Source: UBA1181 sp045226255 (GTDB lineage Bacteria; Bacteroidota; Bacteroidia; Bacteroidales; Paludibacteraceae). Taken from it: a DNA stretch of 64,000 nt. Below the pieces are notes generated by a model that was given only the letters and a program-made list of their open reading frames with translations, was not told where the DNA came from and did not search any database. How positions within the stretch are numbered: position 1 is the stretch's first letter; the number at the start of each line of letters is the position of its first letter. A program made the position numbers and the translations under genes. The DNA lies in contig JBGVCG010000002.1 in NCBI GenBank assembly GCA_045226255.1, forward strand, positions 26,349 through 90,348. Reading direction: 5' to 3'. Shown here piece after piece: positions 52,525 through 61,338 of this stretch.

Positions 52525-53861
52525 GAAAGCTTATAGAGAAATTACAGGAAATATATAGGGTCAAGGATTTGAGACATCGAATCCTTGTCACCTTTTTATT
52601 TGTTTTGGTCTATCGTTTCGGCTCATTCGTTGTGTTGCCGGGCATAGACCCTAGTTCTTTGTCTAGTTTGAAAGACCAGACAGCGACTGGTTTGATGGGC
52701 CTCTTGGATATGTTCTCGGGAGGTGCCTTCTCCAATGCGTCGATTTTCGCGCTCGGTATCATGCCGTACATCTCGGCATCTATCGTGGTGCAGTTGTTGA
52801 CCATCGCTGTGCCTTCTTTCCAGAAAATGCAGAAGGATGGTGACAGCGGAAGGAAGAAGATGATTCAAATCACTCGTTACTTGACGGTGGCTATCCTCTT
52901 GCTCCAAGGTCCTTCTTACTTGATGAACTTGTCATACCAATTGAGGGAGGTCGGTTCCGCTTTGCCAGCAGGTTGGTGGTTCAGAGTGTATGCCACTATC
53001 ATCCTCTGCGCGGGCAGTATGTTCGTCATGTGGTTGGGTGAGCGTATCACAGACAAGGGTGTCGGAAACGGTATTTCATTCATCATCTTGGTGGGTATCA
53101 TCGCTCGTTTCCCTCATGCTGTTGTCGGAGAGTTCGCTTCTTGCTTGAACGAGAGTGGAGGTCTTATCAAACTGATCCTGGAGATTCTCGGACTATTCGC
53201 TGTGTCTTGCGCCGCGATCCTTTTGGTACAAGGTGTCAGGAAGGTTCCTGTACAATACGCAAAGCAGATGTCTGGCATTCAACGTGTGGGTGGCGCTCGC
53301 CAATATATCCCGTTGAAGGTGAATGCCGCTAATGTGATGCCTATCATCTTCGCTCAGGCGATCATGTTCATCCCGTTGGCGCTTATGCCAGTGCTCGGAA
53401 ATGGAGATGGTTCGGGTTCGTTCTTCTCTATGTGGCGTGATAACAACAGTTTGGTATACAACTTGATCTTTGCCGCGTTGATCATCGTCTTCACATACTT
53501 CTATGTGGCGATCATCATCAATCCTAACCAGATGGCAGAGGATATGAAGCGTAACAACACCTTCATTCCAATGGTTAAGCCAGGTTCGGAAACGGCTGAG
53601 TATATCGATACGATCATGTCCCGCATCACGTTGCCAGGTGCCATCTTCTTGGCTATCTTGGCTGTGTTGCCTGCTATCGTCCGTCAGTTCGGAGTCACTA
53701 CCCAATTCGCTCAGTTCTTCGGAGGAACTTCTCTGTTGATTGTCGTGGGTGTGGTGCTCGACACGTTGCAGCAGATCAACAGCCACTTGAAGATGAATGG
53801 TTACGACGATTTGTTGGAGTCCGGTCATTTCAAGGGTCGTTCCGGTGCTTCCGTTTACTAA
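52521..53861 (+). CDS. secY: Preprotein translocase subunit SecY
   Basis: The 446-residue protein has ten transmembrane segments and forms the Sec channel. It has the plug/TM2 region (GIMPYISASIVVQLLTIAVPSF) and the TM5-TM7 signature QYAKQMSGIQRVGGARQYIPLKVNAANVMPIIFAQ. The cytoplasmic loops for SecA/ribosome contact are present. The 4-nt overlap with rplO and 6-nt gap to map show one transcript. Confidence 0.97.
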   Translation: MRKLIEKLQEIYRVKDLRHRILVTFLFVLVYRFGSFVVLPGIDPSSLSSLKDQTATGLMGLLDMFSGGAFSNASIFALGIMPYISASIVVQLLTIAVPSFQKMQKDGDSGRKKMIQITRYLTVAILLLQGPSYLMNLSYQLREVGSALPAGWWFRVYATIILCAGSMFVMWLGERITDKGVGNGISFIILVGIIARFPHAVVGEFASCLNESGGLIKLILEILGLFAVSCAAILLVQGVRKVPVQYAKQMSGIQRVGGARQYIPLKVNAANVMPIIFAQAIMFIPLALMPVLGNGDGSGSFFSMWRDNNSLVYNLIFAALIIVFTYFYVAIIINPNQMAEDMKRNNTFIPMVKPGSETAEYIDTIMSRITLPGAIFLAILAVLPAIVRQFGVTTQFAQFFGGTSLLIVVGVVLDTLQQINSHLKMNGYDDLLESGHFKGRSGASVY

Positions 53862-53867
53862 CGGTCT

Positions 53868-54650
53868 ATGATATATCTTAAGACTGCCGAGGATATTGAG
53901 TTGATGCGGATAAGCAACAGGATTGTTGCGATGACATTGGGCGAGGTCGCGAAAGCGGTGAAGCCCGGGGTTACCACTTTACAACTCGATGCGTTGGCGG
54001 AGGATTTCATCCGATCGCAGGGTGCGGTCCCAAGTTTCTTAGGATATGCGGGGTATCCAAATTCGATATGTACCTCCGTGAATGATCAGGTGGTACATGC
54101 GATACCCTCCAAATATGTACTGAAGGAGGGGGATATCGTTTCAGTAGATTGCGGGGCGCAGATAAATGGTTTCCATGGTGACTCTTGCTACACGTTCTGT
54201 GTGGGTGAGGTCTCCGAAGAGGTGAAGAAGCTGATGAGAGCCACCAAAGAGGCTTTGATGCTCGGGATCAGCAAGGCGAAAGTAGGAAACCGTTTGGGAG
54301 ATGTGGGTCATTCGATTCAAGAGTATTGCGAAGGAAAGGGATACTCGGTGGTTCGTGAGATGACGGGCCATGGAATCGGAAGGATGATGCACGAGGAGCC
54401 TCTAGTCCAGAATTATGGGCGAGCGAGGAGAGGCCTTCAGTTCAGAGAAGGCATTGTAATCGCGATCGAGCCCATCATCAACATGGGCAAGAGGGGTGTT
54501 TACTTGGAGAAGGATGGATGGACAGTGCGTACTGCCGATGGTTTACCTTCCGCTCATTTCGAGCATACGGTTGCGATAGGTACTGATAGTCCCGATATTC
54601 TTTCTTCTTTTGAATATGTCGAACAAATATTAGGTACTAACGCATTATAG
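53868..54650 (+). CDS. map: Methionine aminopeptidase type I
   Basis: The 260-residue enzyme removes the N-terminal Met from nascent proteins. Metal ligands are in VDCGAQINGFHGDSC (two Asp), TGHGIGRMMHEEP (His), IAIEPIINMG (Glu) and SAHFEHTVAI (Glu), all intact. It sits between secY and infA as in many bacteria. Confidence 0.97.
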   Translation: MIYLKTAEDIELMRISNRIVAMTLGEVAKAVKPGVTTLQLDALAEDFIRSQGAVPSFLGYAGYPNSICTSVNDQVVHAIPSKYVLKEGDIVSVDCGAQINGFHGDSCYTFCVGEVSEEVKKLMRATKEALMLGISKAKVGNRLGDVGHSIQEYCEGKGYSVVREMTGHGIGRMMHEEPLVQNYGRARRGLQFREGIVIAIEPIINMGKRGVYLEKDGWTVRTADGLPSAHFEHTVAIGTDSPDILSSFEYVEQILGTNAL

Positions 54651-54654
54651 TTGG

Positions 54655-54873
54655 ATGGCAAAACAGGCTGCTATAGAACAGGATGGAACGATCGTAGAGG
54701 CATTGTCAAATGCGATGTTCCGGGTTGAGTTGGAGAACGGGCATGAGATCACGGCCCACATCTCCGGAAAAATGAGGATGCACTACATCAAAATCCTTCC
54801 GGGTGATAAGGTGAGAGTTGAAATGTCCCCGTATGATTTGTCCAAGGGACGGATTGCTTTTAGATATAAATAG
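54655..54873 (+). CDS. infA: Translation initiation factor IF-1
   Basis: The 72-residue OB-fold factor begins MAKQAAIEQDGTIVEALSNAMF and has VRVEMSPYDLSKGRIAFRYK, matching IF-1. It starts 4 nt after the map stop and precedes rpmJ. Confidence 0.97.
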   Translation: MAKQAAIEQDGTIVEALSNAMFRVELENGHEITAHISGKMRMHYIKILPGDKVRVEMSPYDLSKGRIAFRYK

Positions 54874-54889
54874 TAAAAATAATTGAGAT

Positions 54890-55006
54890 ATGAAAGTTAG
54901 AGCTTCTTTAAAGAAACGTACTCCTGAGTGCAAAATAGTCAGGAGAAAAGGGCGTTTGTATGTTATTAACAAAAAAAATCCTAAGTATAAACAACGTCAA
55001 GGATAA
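54890..55006 (+). CDS. rpmJ: 50S ribosomal protein bL36 (zinc-ribbon-free)
   Basis: A 38-residue gene starting MKVRASLKKRTPECKIVRR and ending PKYKQRQG. The usual L36 zinc ribbon (three Cys and one His) is missing: only one Cys remains at position 14, and the His near the end is replaced by Tyr. This is the C-minus type. It lies between infA and rpsM, the expected place. Confidence 0.95.
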   Translation: MKVRASLKKRTPECKIVRRKGRLYVINKKNPKYKQRQG

Positions 55007-55013
55007 TTTTTTA

Positions 55014-55021
55014 TACTTTTG
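55014..55021 (+). promoter_or_regulatory. Candidate internal -7 box (TACTTTTG) before rpsM
   Basis: An exact TAnnTTTG match lies 16 nt before the ATG of rpsM. No TTG is visible at -33, so it is only a candidate internal promoter for rpsM-rpsK-rpsD-rpoA-rplQ. Confidence 0.45.
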
Positions 55022-55036
55022 CAAAAAAATTAGTTT

Positions 55037-55417
55037 ATGGCTATAAGAATTGTCGGTGTAGATTTGCCACAGAACAAAAGGGGCGAAATCGGTTTGACCT
55101 ATATCTATGGTATAGGCCGTAGTAGTGCGAACAAAATCTTAGCACAAGCTGGTGTTGATAAGAACATCAAGGTAAAGGACTGGAACGATGAGCAGGCATC
55201 CAAGATTCGTGAGATTATTGGAACCCAATTCAAAGTTGAGGGAGACCTTCGTTCAGAAGTGCAGCTGAACATCAAGCGATTGATGGATATAGGTTGCTAC
55301 AGAGGAATCCGTCATCGTTTGGGATTGCCATTGCGCGGACAGAGCACTAAGAACAATGCTCGTACTCGTAAGGGTAAGAAGAAAACAGTTGCAAACAAGA
55401 AGAAGGCGACTAAGTAA
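55037..55417 (+). CDS. rpsM: 30S ribosomal protein uS13
   Basis: The 126-residue protein contacts the P-site tRNA and L5. It begins MAIRIVGVDLPQNKRGEIGLTYIYGIG and has RGIRHRLGLPLRGQSTKNNARTRKG with a basic tail ending KKATK. It heads the alpha block. Confidence 0.97.
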   Translation: MAIRIVGVDLPQNKRGEIGLTYIYGIGRSSANKILAQAGVDKNIKVKDWNDEQASKIREIIGTQFKVEGDLRSEVQLNIKRLMDIGCYRGIRHRLGLPLRGQSTKNNARTRKGKKKTVANKKKATK

Positions 55418-55449
55418 TAGTTAGCGAACGCTATTTAATATTTAAAGAT

Positions 55450-55839
55450 ATGGCAAAAAAAGCAGTAGCAACCAAAAAAAGAGTAGTAAAAGTTGACGCT
55501 AATGGACAATTGCATGTCCACTCATCTTTCAACAACATCATTGTTTCTTTGTCTAACGCTGAGGGTCAAGTAATCTCTTGGTCATCCGCTGGTAAGATGG
55601 GATTCAGGGGTTCTAAGAAGAACACTCCGTACGCTGCGCAAATGGCTGCGCAAGATTGTGCGAAGATCGCTTACGACCTCGGTTTGAGAAAGGTGAAGGC
55701 ATATGTGAAGGGTCCAGGTAATGGCCGTGAGTCCGCGATCAGAACTGTGCATGGCGCAGGTATCGAGGTAACGGAGATTATCGACGTAACACCACTACCA
55801 CACAACGGTTGTCGACCACCTAAGAAACGTAGAGTATAA
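55450..55839 (+). CDS. rpsK: 30S ribosomal protein uS11
   Basis: The 129-residue protein lies in the platform near the E site. It shows ASFNNI-like SSFNNIIVSLSNAEGQVISWSSAG and the C-terminal VTPLPHNGCRPPKKRRV. It is followed by an unusually long 111-nt gap before rpsD. Confidence 0.97.
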   Translation: MAKKAVATKKRVVKVDANGQLHVHSSFNNIIVSLSNAEGQVISWSSAGKMGFRGSKKNTPYAAQMAAQDCAKIAYDLGLRKVKAYVKGPGNGRESAIRTVHGAGIEVTEIIDVTPLPHNGCRPPKKRRV

Positions 55840-55950
55840 AAAATACAGTATTATAACAACTTTCGAATCTCGCATTGTGATAATTGCATTTTAAACCTCT
55901 CTGCAATTGCGGCTGCACGGTTCAAGGTTTGGAAATAAACAGTAATTAAA
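55840..55950 (+). other. 111-nt gap between rpsK and rpsD
   Basis: The gap contains CTCTCTGCAATTGCGGCTGC and other potential pairing segments but no clear terminator. As S4 is an RNA-binding regulator of the alpha operon in other bacteria, a leader acting on rpsD translation is possible; there is no direct evidence. Confidence 0.35.
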
Positions 55951-56556
55951 ATGGCTAGATACATAGGTCCAAAAACTAAGATTGCGCGTCGTTTCGGTGA
56001 ACCGATTTTCGGTCCAGACAAGATTTTGGCTAAGAGAAACTTCCCACCGGGACAACATGGCGTAAACAGAAGAAAGAAGTCATCTGAGTACGGTATTCAG
56101 TTGGCTGAAAAGCAAAAGGCTAAATACACTTACGGCGTTCTCGAGAGACAGTTCCGTAACCTTTTCGAGGCTGCTAACCGTTCTAAGGGTATCACCGGTG
56201 AGGTGCTTTTGCAACTCCTCGAGTCTAGACTCGACAACGTTGTTTTCCGTTTGGGTATCGCTCCGACTCGTGCGGCTGCGCGCCAGTTGGTTTCCCACAA
56301 GCATATCGTCGTAGACGGTGAGGTGGTTAACATCCCTTCTTTCTCCGTTAAGCCAGGTCAAATCGTAGGTGTTCGCGAGAAATCCAAGTCTTTGGAAACG
56401 ATCGTAAATTCTTTGTCAGGCTTCAACCACAGCAAGTATCCTTGGTTGGAATGGGACGCTCCTGCATCTGCAGGTAAGTTCCTCCACCTGCCGGAACGTG
56501 CGGACATCCCTGAGAATATCAAAGAACAATTGATCGTCGAACTTTACTCTAAATAA
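55951..56556 (+). CDS. rpsD: 30S ribosomal protein uS4
   Basis: The 201-residue S4 nucleates assembly of the 16S 5' domain. The S4 RNA-binding domain spans about 92-155 (LESRLDNVVFRLGIAPTRAAARQLVSH). The N-terminal zinc-binding cysteines of some S4 proteins are absent. It is the regulatory ribosomal protein of the alpha operon in other bacteria. Confidence 0.97.
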   Translation: MARYIGPKTKIARRFGEPIFGPDKILAKRNFPPGQHGVNRRKKSSEYGIQLAEKQKAKYTYGVLERQFRNLFEAANRSKGITGEVLLQLLESRLDNVVFRLGIAPTRAAARQLVSHKHIVVDGEVVNIPSFSVKPGQIVGVREKSKSLETIVNSLSGFNHSKYPWLEWDAPASAGKFLHLPERADIPENIKEQLIVELYSK

Positions 56557-56566
56557 TAATTGATTC

Positions 56567-57559
56567 ATGGCTATATTAGCGTTTCAAAAACCTGACAAGG
56601 TAATTATGTTGGAGGCGGACAATTTCCACGGGAAATTCGAATTCCGTCCTCTTGAGCCTGGTTACGGTATTACCATCGGTAATGCCCTTAGACGCATTCT
56701 CCTTTCTTCATTGGAGGGTTTCGCTATCACTTCAATCAAGATCGATGGTGTCGACCATGAATTCTCTGTGATTCCAGGCGTGATGGAAGATGTTACTAAT
56801 GTCATCCTCAATCTGAAACAAGTACGTTTCAAACAGAAAGTTAGCGAAATTGAGAATGAGAAGGTCTCTATTAACGTCTCTGGCACTGAGGTGTTCAAAG
56901 CTGGTGATATAGCTAAGAGTTTGACTGGTTTCGACGTTCTTAACAAGGATTTTGTCATCTGTCGTCTGGATCCTTCCGCTTCCTTCACCATCGAATTGAC
57001 GATCGGTAAGGGCCGCGGTTATGTGCCTGCCGACGAGAATAAGATCCCTGGTTCTGAGATCGGTGTCATTGCGATTGACTCTATCTATACTCCTATCCGT
57101 AATGTCAAGTATGCGGTTGAAAACTACCGCGTCGAGCAGAAGACTGACTTCGAGAAGCTCGTGATTGAGATCGATACCGATGGTTCCATCCATCCGAAGG
57201 ACGCCTTGAAAGAGGCTGCCAAGATCTTGATCCAACACTTCCTCTTGTTCTCTGACGAGAAGATTTCTCTTGACACGACGGATGAAGGTTCGAATGACGA
57301 CTTCGATGAGGAGGTTCTCCACATGCGTCAACTGCTCAAGTCTAAGCTTGTCGATATGGATCTTTCCGTTCGCGCGCTTAACTGCTTGAAGGCTGCTGAC
57401 GTGGAGACGTTGGGCGAATTGGTTGTATTCAATAAGAACGACTTACTCAAGTTCAGAAACTTCGGTAAGAAGTCTTTGACCGAGCTCGACCAACTCTTGG
57501 ATACTTTGAACCTTTCGTTCGGTATGGATATTTCTAAGTATAAATTGGATAAAGAATAA
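56567..57559 (+). CDS. rpoA: RNA polymerase subunit alpha
   Basis: The 330-residue protein assembles the polymerase and contacts upstream DNA and activators. The N-terminal dimerisation domain (about 1-230) has RPLEPGYGITIGNALRRILLSSLEG. The linker is acidic and the C-terminal domain (about 255-315) has LDLSVRALNCLKAADVETLGELV and RNFGKKSLTELDQLL. It lies 10 nt downstream of rpsD. Confidence 0.98.
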   Translation: MAILAFQKPDKVIMLEADNFHGKFEFRPLEPGYGITIGNALRRILLSSLEGFAITSIKIDGVDHEFSVIPGVMEDVTNVILNLKQVRFKQKVSEIENEKVSINVSGTEVFKAGDIAKSLTGFDVLNKDFVICRLDPSASFTIELTIGKGRGYVPADENKIPGSEIGVIAIDSIYTPIRNVKYAVENYRVEQKTDFEKLVIEIDTDGSIHPKDALKEAAKILIQHFLLFSDEKISLDTTDEGSNDDFDEEVLHMRQLLKSKLVDMDLSVRALNCLKAADVETLGELVVFNKNDLLKFRNFGKKSLTELDQLLDTLNLSFGMDISKYKLDKE

Positions 57560-57564
57560 GTAAA

Positions 57565-58062
57565 ATGAGACACAATAAAAAATTCAACCATCTTGGTAGA
57601 AAGAAGGGCCACAGAGAGGCTTTGCTGGCTAACTTGGCTATCTCCTTGATCGAACACAAGAGAATCACGACGACTACGGCTAAGGCTAAGGAGTTGAGAA
57701 AGTATATCGAGCCATTGTTGACTAGGGCTAAGGATAAGGACGAGGCTAAGTTGATGAACAACTACAGGGTTGTTTTCAGCTACCTTCAAAACAAGAAGGC
57801 TGTCACTGAACTGTTCAAGGTAATCGGTGAGAAGATCGCTGACCGTCCAGGTGGTTACACTCGTATCATCAAGACTGGCTTCCGTGCTAACGACGCCGCT
57901 GAAATGTGCTTCATCGAGTTGGTTGACTTCAACGAGAGAATGTTGAAGGATACTACTCCTAAGAAGGCTACGAAGACTCGTCGTTCTAGAAAGAAGGCTC
58001 AACCAGCAATCGATGCTCCTGCAGCTGAGACTACTGAAGTTGCTACAACTGAGGCTGAATAA
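57565..58062 (+). CDS. rplQ: 50S ribosomal protein bL17 with C-terminal tail
   Basis: The 165-residue protein has the L17 core (MRHNKKFNHLGRKKGHREALL ... KPGGYTRI-like RPGGYTRIIKTGFRANDAAEM). A roughly 35-residue tail rich in Lys, Ala, Thr and Glu (KKATKTRRSRKKAQPAID, then AETTEVATTEAE) exceeds the usual length of about 120. It is the last gene of the cluster and precedes a strong terminator. Confidence 0.96.
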   Translation: MRHNKKFNHLGRKKGHREALLANLAISLIEHKRITTTTAKAKELRKYIEPLLTRAKDKDEAKLMNNYRVVFSYLQNKKAVTELFKVIGEKIADRPGGYTRIIKTGFRANDAAEMCFIELVDFNERMLKDTTPKKATKTRRSRKKAQPAIDAPAAETTEVATTEAE

Positions 58063-58079
58063 TAAATTTTCAGTATATG

Positions 58080-58112
58080 AAAAGCCGCATCCTAATCCGA
58101 TGCGGCTTTTTT
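58080..58112 (+). terminator. Intrinsic terminator of the ribosomal supercluster
   Basis: GCCGCATC (58084-58091) pairs with GATGCGGC (58099-58106), extended by flanking A/T pairs, and followed by T6. It closes the cluster about 18 nt after rplQ. Confidence 0.93.
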
Positions 58113-58219
58113 ATTCGAATTGGGGTCCGTATTTCGTCTCCCTATTCCTTTTTTTTGTATCTTTATTGAAATTTCGGTGAGCCTCTGGGGTTTCACCTCC
58201 AACACTAAATTCTTTTCAT

Positions 58220-58930
58220 ATGGCAAAGTTTAAAAGAGTCTTATTGAAGCTTAGCGGCGAGTCGCTGATGGGCGAAAAAGGGTATGGTATCGACGAGAAT
58301 AGACTGGGCGAATATGCCGCTCAAATCAAGGAAATAGCTGACATGGGTGTGCAATTGGGCATCGTCATCGGCGGTGGCAACATCTTCCGTGGCTTGTCTG
58401 GCTCACAAAAGGGCTTCGACCGTGTGAAGGGCGACCAAATGGGTATGCTCGCCACAACGATCAACGCCTTGGCTCTCTGCTCCGCTCTGACGGCCGCAGG
58501 CGCTAAATGCAAGGTGCTGACCGCTATCCGCATGGAGCCTATCGGCGAGTTCTATACCAAGGATAAGGCCCTCGAACTTCTCAACGCGGGTTATATCACG
58601 ATTTTCGCCGCCGGTACGGGTTGCCCTTACTTCACTACCGATACGGGCTCTTCCCTCCGAGGCATTGAGATCGAGGCGGACGCTATGTTCAAGGGTACCC
58701 GCGTGGACGGTATCTATACCGCAGACCCGGAGAAGGATCCTTCCGCCACGAAGTTCGACGATATCTCCTACGACGAGATCCTCGTGCGCAATCTGAAGGT
58801 CATGGACCTCTCCGCTACGGTGATGTGCCGCGACAACGGCCTCCCTATCGTGGTCTTCAACATGGATAAGCCGGGCAACCTGAAGCGCGTGATCGCCGGC
58901 GAGAACATCGGTACCTACGTGCATCCGTGA
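58220..58930 (+). CDS. pyrH: UMP kinase
   Basis: The 236-residue amino-acid-kinase-fold enzyme makes UDP from UMP. It has KLSGESLMGEKGYGID (about 9-24), GIVIGGGNIFRG (about 48-59) and TGSSLRGIEIEADAMFKGTRVDGIYTADP (about 141-170). Length is normal. It is alone between two terminators, after a weak TATCTTTA box at 58157-58164. Confidence 0.97.
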   Translation: MAKFKRVLLKLSGESLMGEKGYGIDENRLGEYAAQIKEIADMGVQLGIVIGGGNIFRGLSGSQKGFDRVKGDQMGMLATTINALALCSALTAAGAKCKVLTAIRMEPIGEFYTKDKALELLNAGYITIFAAGTGCPYFTTDTGSSLRGIEIEADAMFKGTRVDGIYTADPEKDPSATKFDDISYDEILVRNLKVMDLSATVMCRDNGLPIVVFNMDKPGNLKRVIAGENIGTYVHP

Positions 58931-58952
58931 TCTCTCTTTAGGGTGAAACTAT

Positions 58953-58980
58953 AAAAGCGGGGAAGGGTCTCCGCTTTTTT
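58953..58980 (+). terminator. Intrinsic terminator of pyrH
   Basis: AAAAGCGG (58953-58960) pairs with CCGCTTTT (58971-58978), with a T run extending past it. The loop is about 10 nt. Confidence 0.82.
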
Positions 58981-59034
58981 TGTGCCCAATGGGGCGAAAC
59001 GGCACCATCGTTCATGCGTATGTGCGTTCGATTT

Positions 59035-59063
59035 TTGCGGTCTCGCGATTATTGTTATCTTTG
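59035..59063 (+). promoter_or_regulatory. Promoter of the transglutaminase-like gene
   Basis: TTG (59035-59037) and TATCTTTG (59056-59063), 18 nt apart, match the consensus. It predicts a leader of about 22 nt and excludes upstream in-frame starts such as the one at 59014. Confidence 0.75.
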
Positions 59064-59091
59064 TCTTAGACTATGTCGTAATGAAAAATAT

Positions 59092-60162
59092 ATGAGGAAA
59101 AGCGCTATTATATTGTTTCTGCTGTCGCTTTCCTGCTTCGCCTTGAAGGCGGAGGAGGTCGGTGAGCCGGTCATTGTCCCCAAAGAATACTCGAAGGATG
59201 TGGATGCGCTGGCGACGTATATCAAAGAGAACTGCCATGACACGCGACAGATGCTTTGGACGTTGCAGAATTGGTTGTCTGAAAACGTCATGTATGATCT
59301 TTCCGTGACGGATGTCCAGACTAAATACAATACGGCGGACCTGGCTGGTTGGACGTTGCGGAACAGGAAGGGCGTGTGCACTAATTACGCGAGTGTTTTC
59401 TCTGAGGTCTCCAATCGAATGGGCATTCCCATGTTCATTATTGAGGGCTATACACCGAATGACAATATCGTCGGGGAGGGAAGCCATGCGTGGTGCGCCT
59501 GCGTCATCGACAGCGTTCCGTATATGTTCGACCCGACATGGTGTAGCGGATATTTCGAACCGGGGAATTCACGCGCTTACCACCAACGTCTTGAATCCAA
59601 ATTCTTCATGGTTTCTCCGGATAGTCTGAGGAACAGCCATGTCCCTTACGATCCGTTGATGCGCTTGGGGGCGAAGGGGGCGTCGGACCAGACAACGTGG
59701 GACACGATGAATCCGCCAGCTGTGGAGGACGCGAGTTGGTTGGACTCTCTGACTGCTTACTTCCAGATGGATTCCCTCGAACAGAAAAAGGTCCTCTACG
59801 ATAGGCTTATCCGCAATGGGGACGGTAATAAGCTGGCGGTCAGATACAAGATGAACGTGAAGCACTTCATCGATGCGTACACGTTGGAGGCACAGCAACG
59901 CAGGTGCGAACGGATTATTTACCAAATCAGTGACTTGCACAACCGGATAGTGGACCTCAACTTCGTGAGCCCGGGGGCGGAACGCTCGATGCAGAACAAA
60001 ATCGAGGAGATTAGGGCTGAATTGAACGATGCCATGTCGCAGACGAAGACCGTGACGACAACGGTGCTTGCCAAGCCCACAAAGGAGATCCGCGCATACA
60101 TCCTGGACTTCCTCAAGAAAGTGGACAAGTGTGAGGCGATGCTGAAAAAGAAAAGGAAGTAG
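59092..60162 (+). CDS. Secreted transglutaminase-like superfamily protein
   Basis: The 356-residue protein (ATG at 59092) has a signal peptide (MRKSAIILFLLSLSCFALKA). The transglutaminase/protease-like core spans about 60-160, with C96 in RKGVCTNYASVF, H132 in GSHAWCAC and D147 in MFDPTW, a complete catalytic triad. The C-terminal 150 residues are helical and charged, ending in a Lys-rich segment (KAMLKKKRK-like). It is expected in the periplasm or outside. In Bacteroidota such domains often act in peptide or cell-wall protein processing, but the substrate is unknown. It is monocistronic. Confidence 0.82.
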   Translation: MRKSAIILFLLSLSCFALKAEEVGEPVIVPKEYSKDVDALATYIKENCHDTRQMLWTLQNWLSENVMYDLSVTDVQTKYNTADLAGWTLRNRKGVCTNYASVFSEVSNRMGIPMFIIEGYTPNDNIVGEGSHAWCACVIDSVPYMFDPTWCSGYFEPGNSRAYHQRLESKFFMVSPDSLRNSHVPYDPLMRLGAKGASDQTTWDTMNPPAVEDASWLDSLTAYFQMDSLEQKKVLYDRLIRNGDGNKLAVRYKMNVKHFIDAYTLEAQQRRCERIIYQISDLHNRIVDLNFVSPGAERSMQNKIEEIRAELNDAMSQTKTVTTTVLAKPTKEIRAYILDFLKKVDKCEAMLKKKRK

Positions 60163-60375
60163 CCGACGACAGAATGTGCGTAGGCTACGTGTTTCATTAT
60201 AATGTGCGCTCGTCTCTTTCATTTAGACGAAGCTTAGGACTATAAATCCTCACGGAGAAAAGAGCACACGGAGTTGGATGCGAAATTACCGCATCCGACT
60301 AATCGTAAATTGTAAATCGTAAAATAGTAAATGTCATCTGTCTAATGCAGTATATGAAACCGCCGTATGTACGCG

Positions 60376-60405
60376 TTGCTTTTTCCCTGAATTTTTTTAT
60401 CTTTG
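60376..60405 (+). promoter_or_regulatory. Promoter of the EamA transporter gene
   Basis: TTG (60376-60378) and TATCTTTG (60398-60405) are 19 nt apart, fitting the consensus. The predicted start (about 60412) is only a few nt before the ATG at 60415, so the mRNA is nearly leaderless, or translation starts at the next ATG at 60421. Confidence 0.7.
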
Positions 60406-60414
60406 TGAAAACGG

Positions 60415-61332
60415 ATGATTATGTTGAAGTTGACTAAACGCCAAAATGGCATCTTACTCGCTTTGCTGGGTGCGACGCTCTATGCGGTCCATGCACCCTT
60501 CTCGAAGATCGTGCTTGACTACCTTCCGCCCATTCTGACGGCGGGTCTTCTCTATTTGGGGTCGGGGTTGGGTATGCTGGCTATCGCCTCGTTCAGGAGT
60601 CGCCATGGCATGGATGATGTGGAGAAGAAGCTGGACCGTAAGGAATGGCCGTACGTCCTGGCGATGATCGCCTTGGATATCGTGGGGCCGATCTGCCTCA
60701 TGGTGGGCCTGCAGAAGACCACGGCGGCGAACGCCTCCCTGCTGAGTGACTTCGAGATCGTGGCGACCGCCATCATCGCATGGCTCTTCTTCCAGGAACG
60801 CATCTCCAAACGGCTGTGGGTGGGCATCGCCTTCGTGACCCTTTCTTGCTGCGTGCTCTCCTGCGAGGACATGGATAGCCTGCGTTTCTCCACGGGTTCG
60901 CTGTTCGTCATCTTAGCTGCCCTCTGCTGGGGCTTGGACAATAACTGCACCCGACGGATCGCCTCCAAGGACCCGATGCAGATTGTCCTCATGAAGGGCA
61001 TCTTTTCGGGAATGGGTTCGCTGCTGATCGGTTTCCTCATGGGGGAGACCATCGAGGTCATCTGGCCCATCTTCGCGGCGATGGCCATCGGACTCGTCTC
61101 GTATGGCTTGAGTGTCTTCATCGACATCTATGCGCAGCGGACGTTGGGGGCCGCCCGTACGAGTGCCTACTATGCGGTCGCGCCGTTCATCGGAACGGGC
61201 CTCTCGCTGCTGATCTTCCAGCAGACGCCGCCCCATGCCTATTGGATCGGCCTCGTGCTGATGGCGGTGGGCGCTTGGCTCTGCGCCAAGGACTCTTTCG
61301 ACGATAAGATAAATATGTTAAATGATAATTGA
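60415..61332 (+). CDS. EamA/DMT-family transporter
   Basis: The 305-residue inner-membrane protein has ten predicted hydrophobic segments as two EamA halves (about 10-145 and 150-290). A conserved first half ends near RISKRLWVGIAFVTLSCCVLS. It probably exports or imports a small metabolite such as an amino acid or purine; the substrate cannot be inferred. An alternative ATG lies at 60421. It is followed after 6 nt by a small PH-domain gene. Confidence 0.88.
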   Translation: MIMLKLTKRQNGILLALLGATLYAVHAPFSKIVLDYLPPILTAGLLYLGSGLGMLAIASFRSRHGMDDVEKKLDRKEWPYVLAMIALDIVGPICLMVGLQKTTAANASLLSDFEIVATAIIAWLFFQERISKRLWVGIAFVTLSCCVLSCEDMDSLRFSTGSLFVILAALCWGLDNNCTRRIASKDPMQIVLMKGIFSGMGSLLIGFLMGETIEVIWPIFAAMAIGLVSYGLSVFIDIYAQRTLGAARTSAYYAVAPFIGTGLSLLIFQQTPPHAYWIGLVLMAVGAWLCAKDSFDDKINMLNDN

Positions 61333-61338
61333 TTGAAT

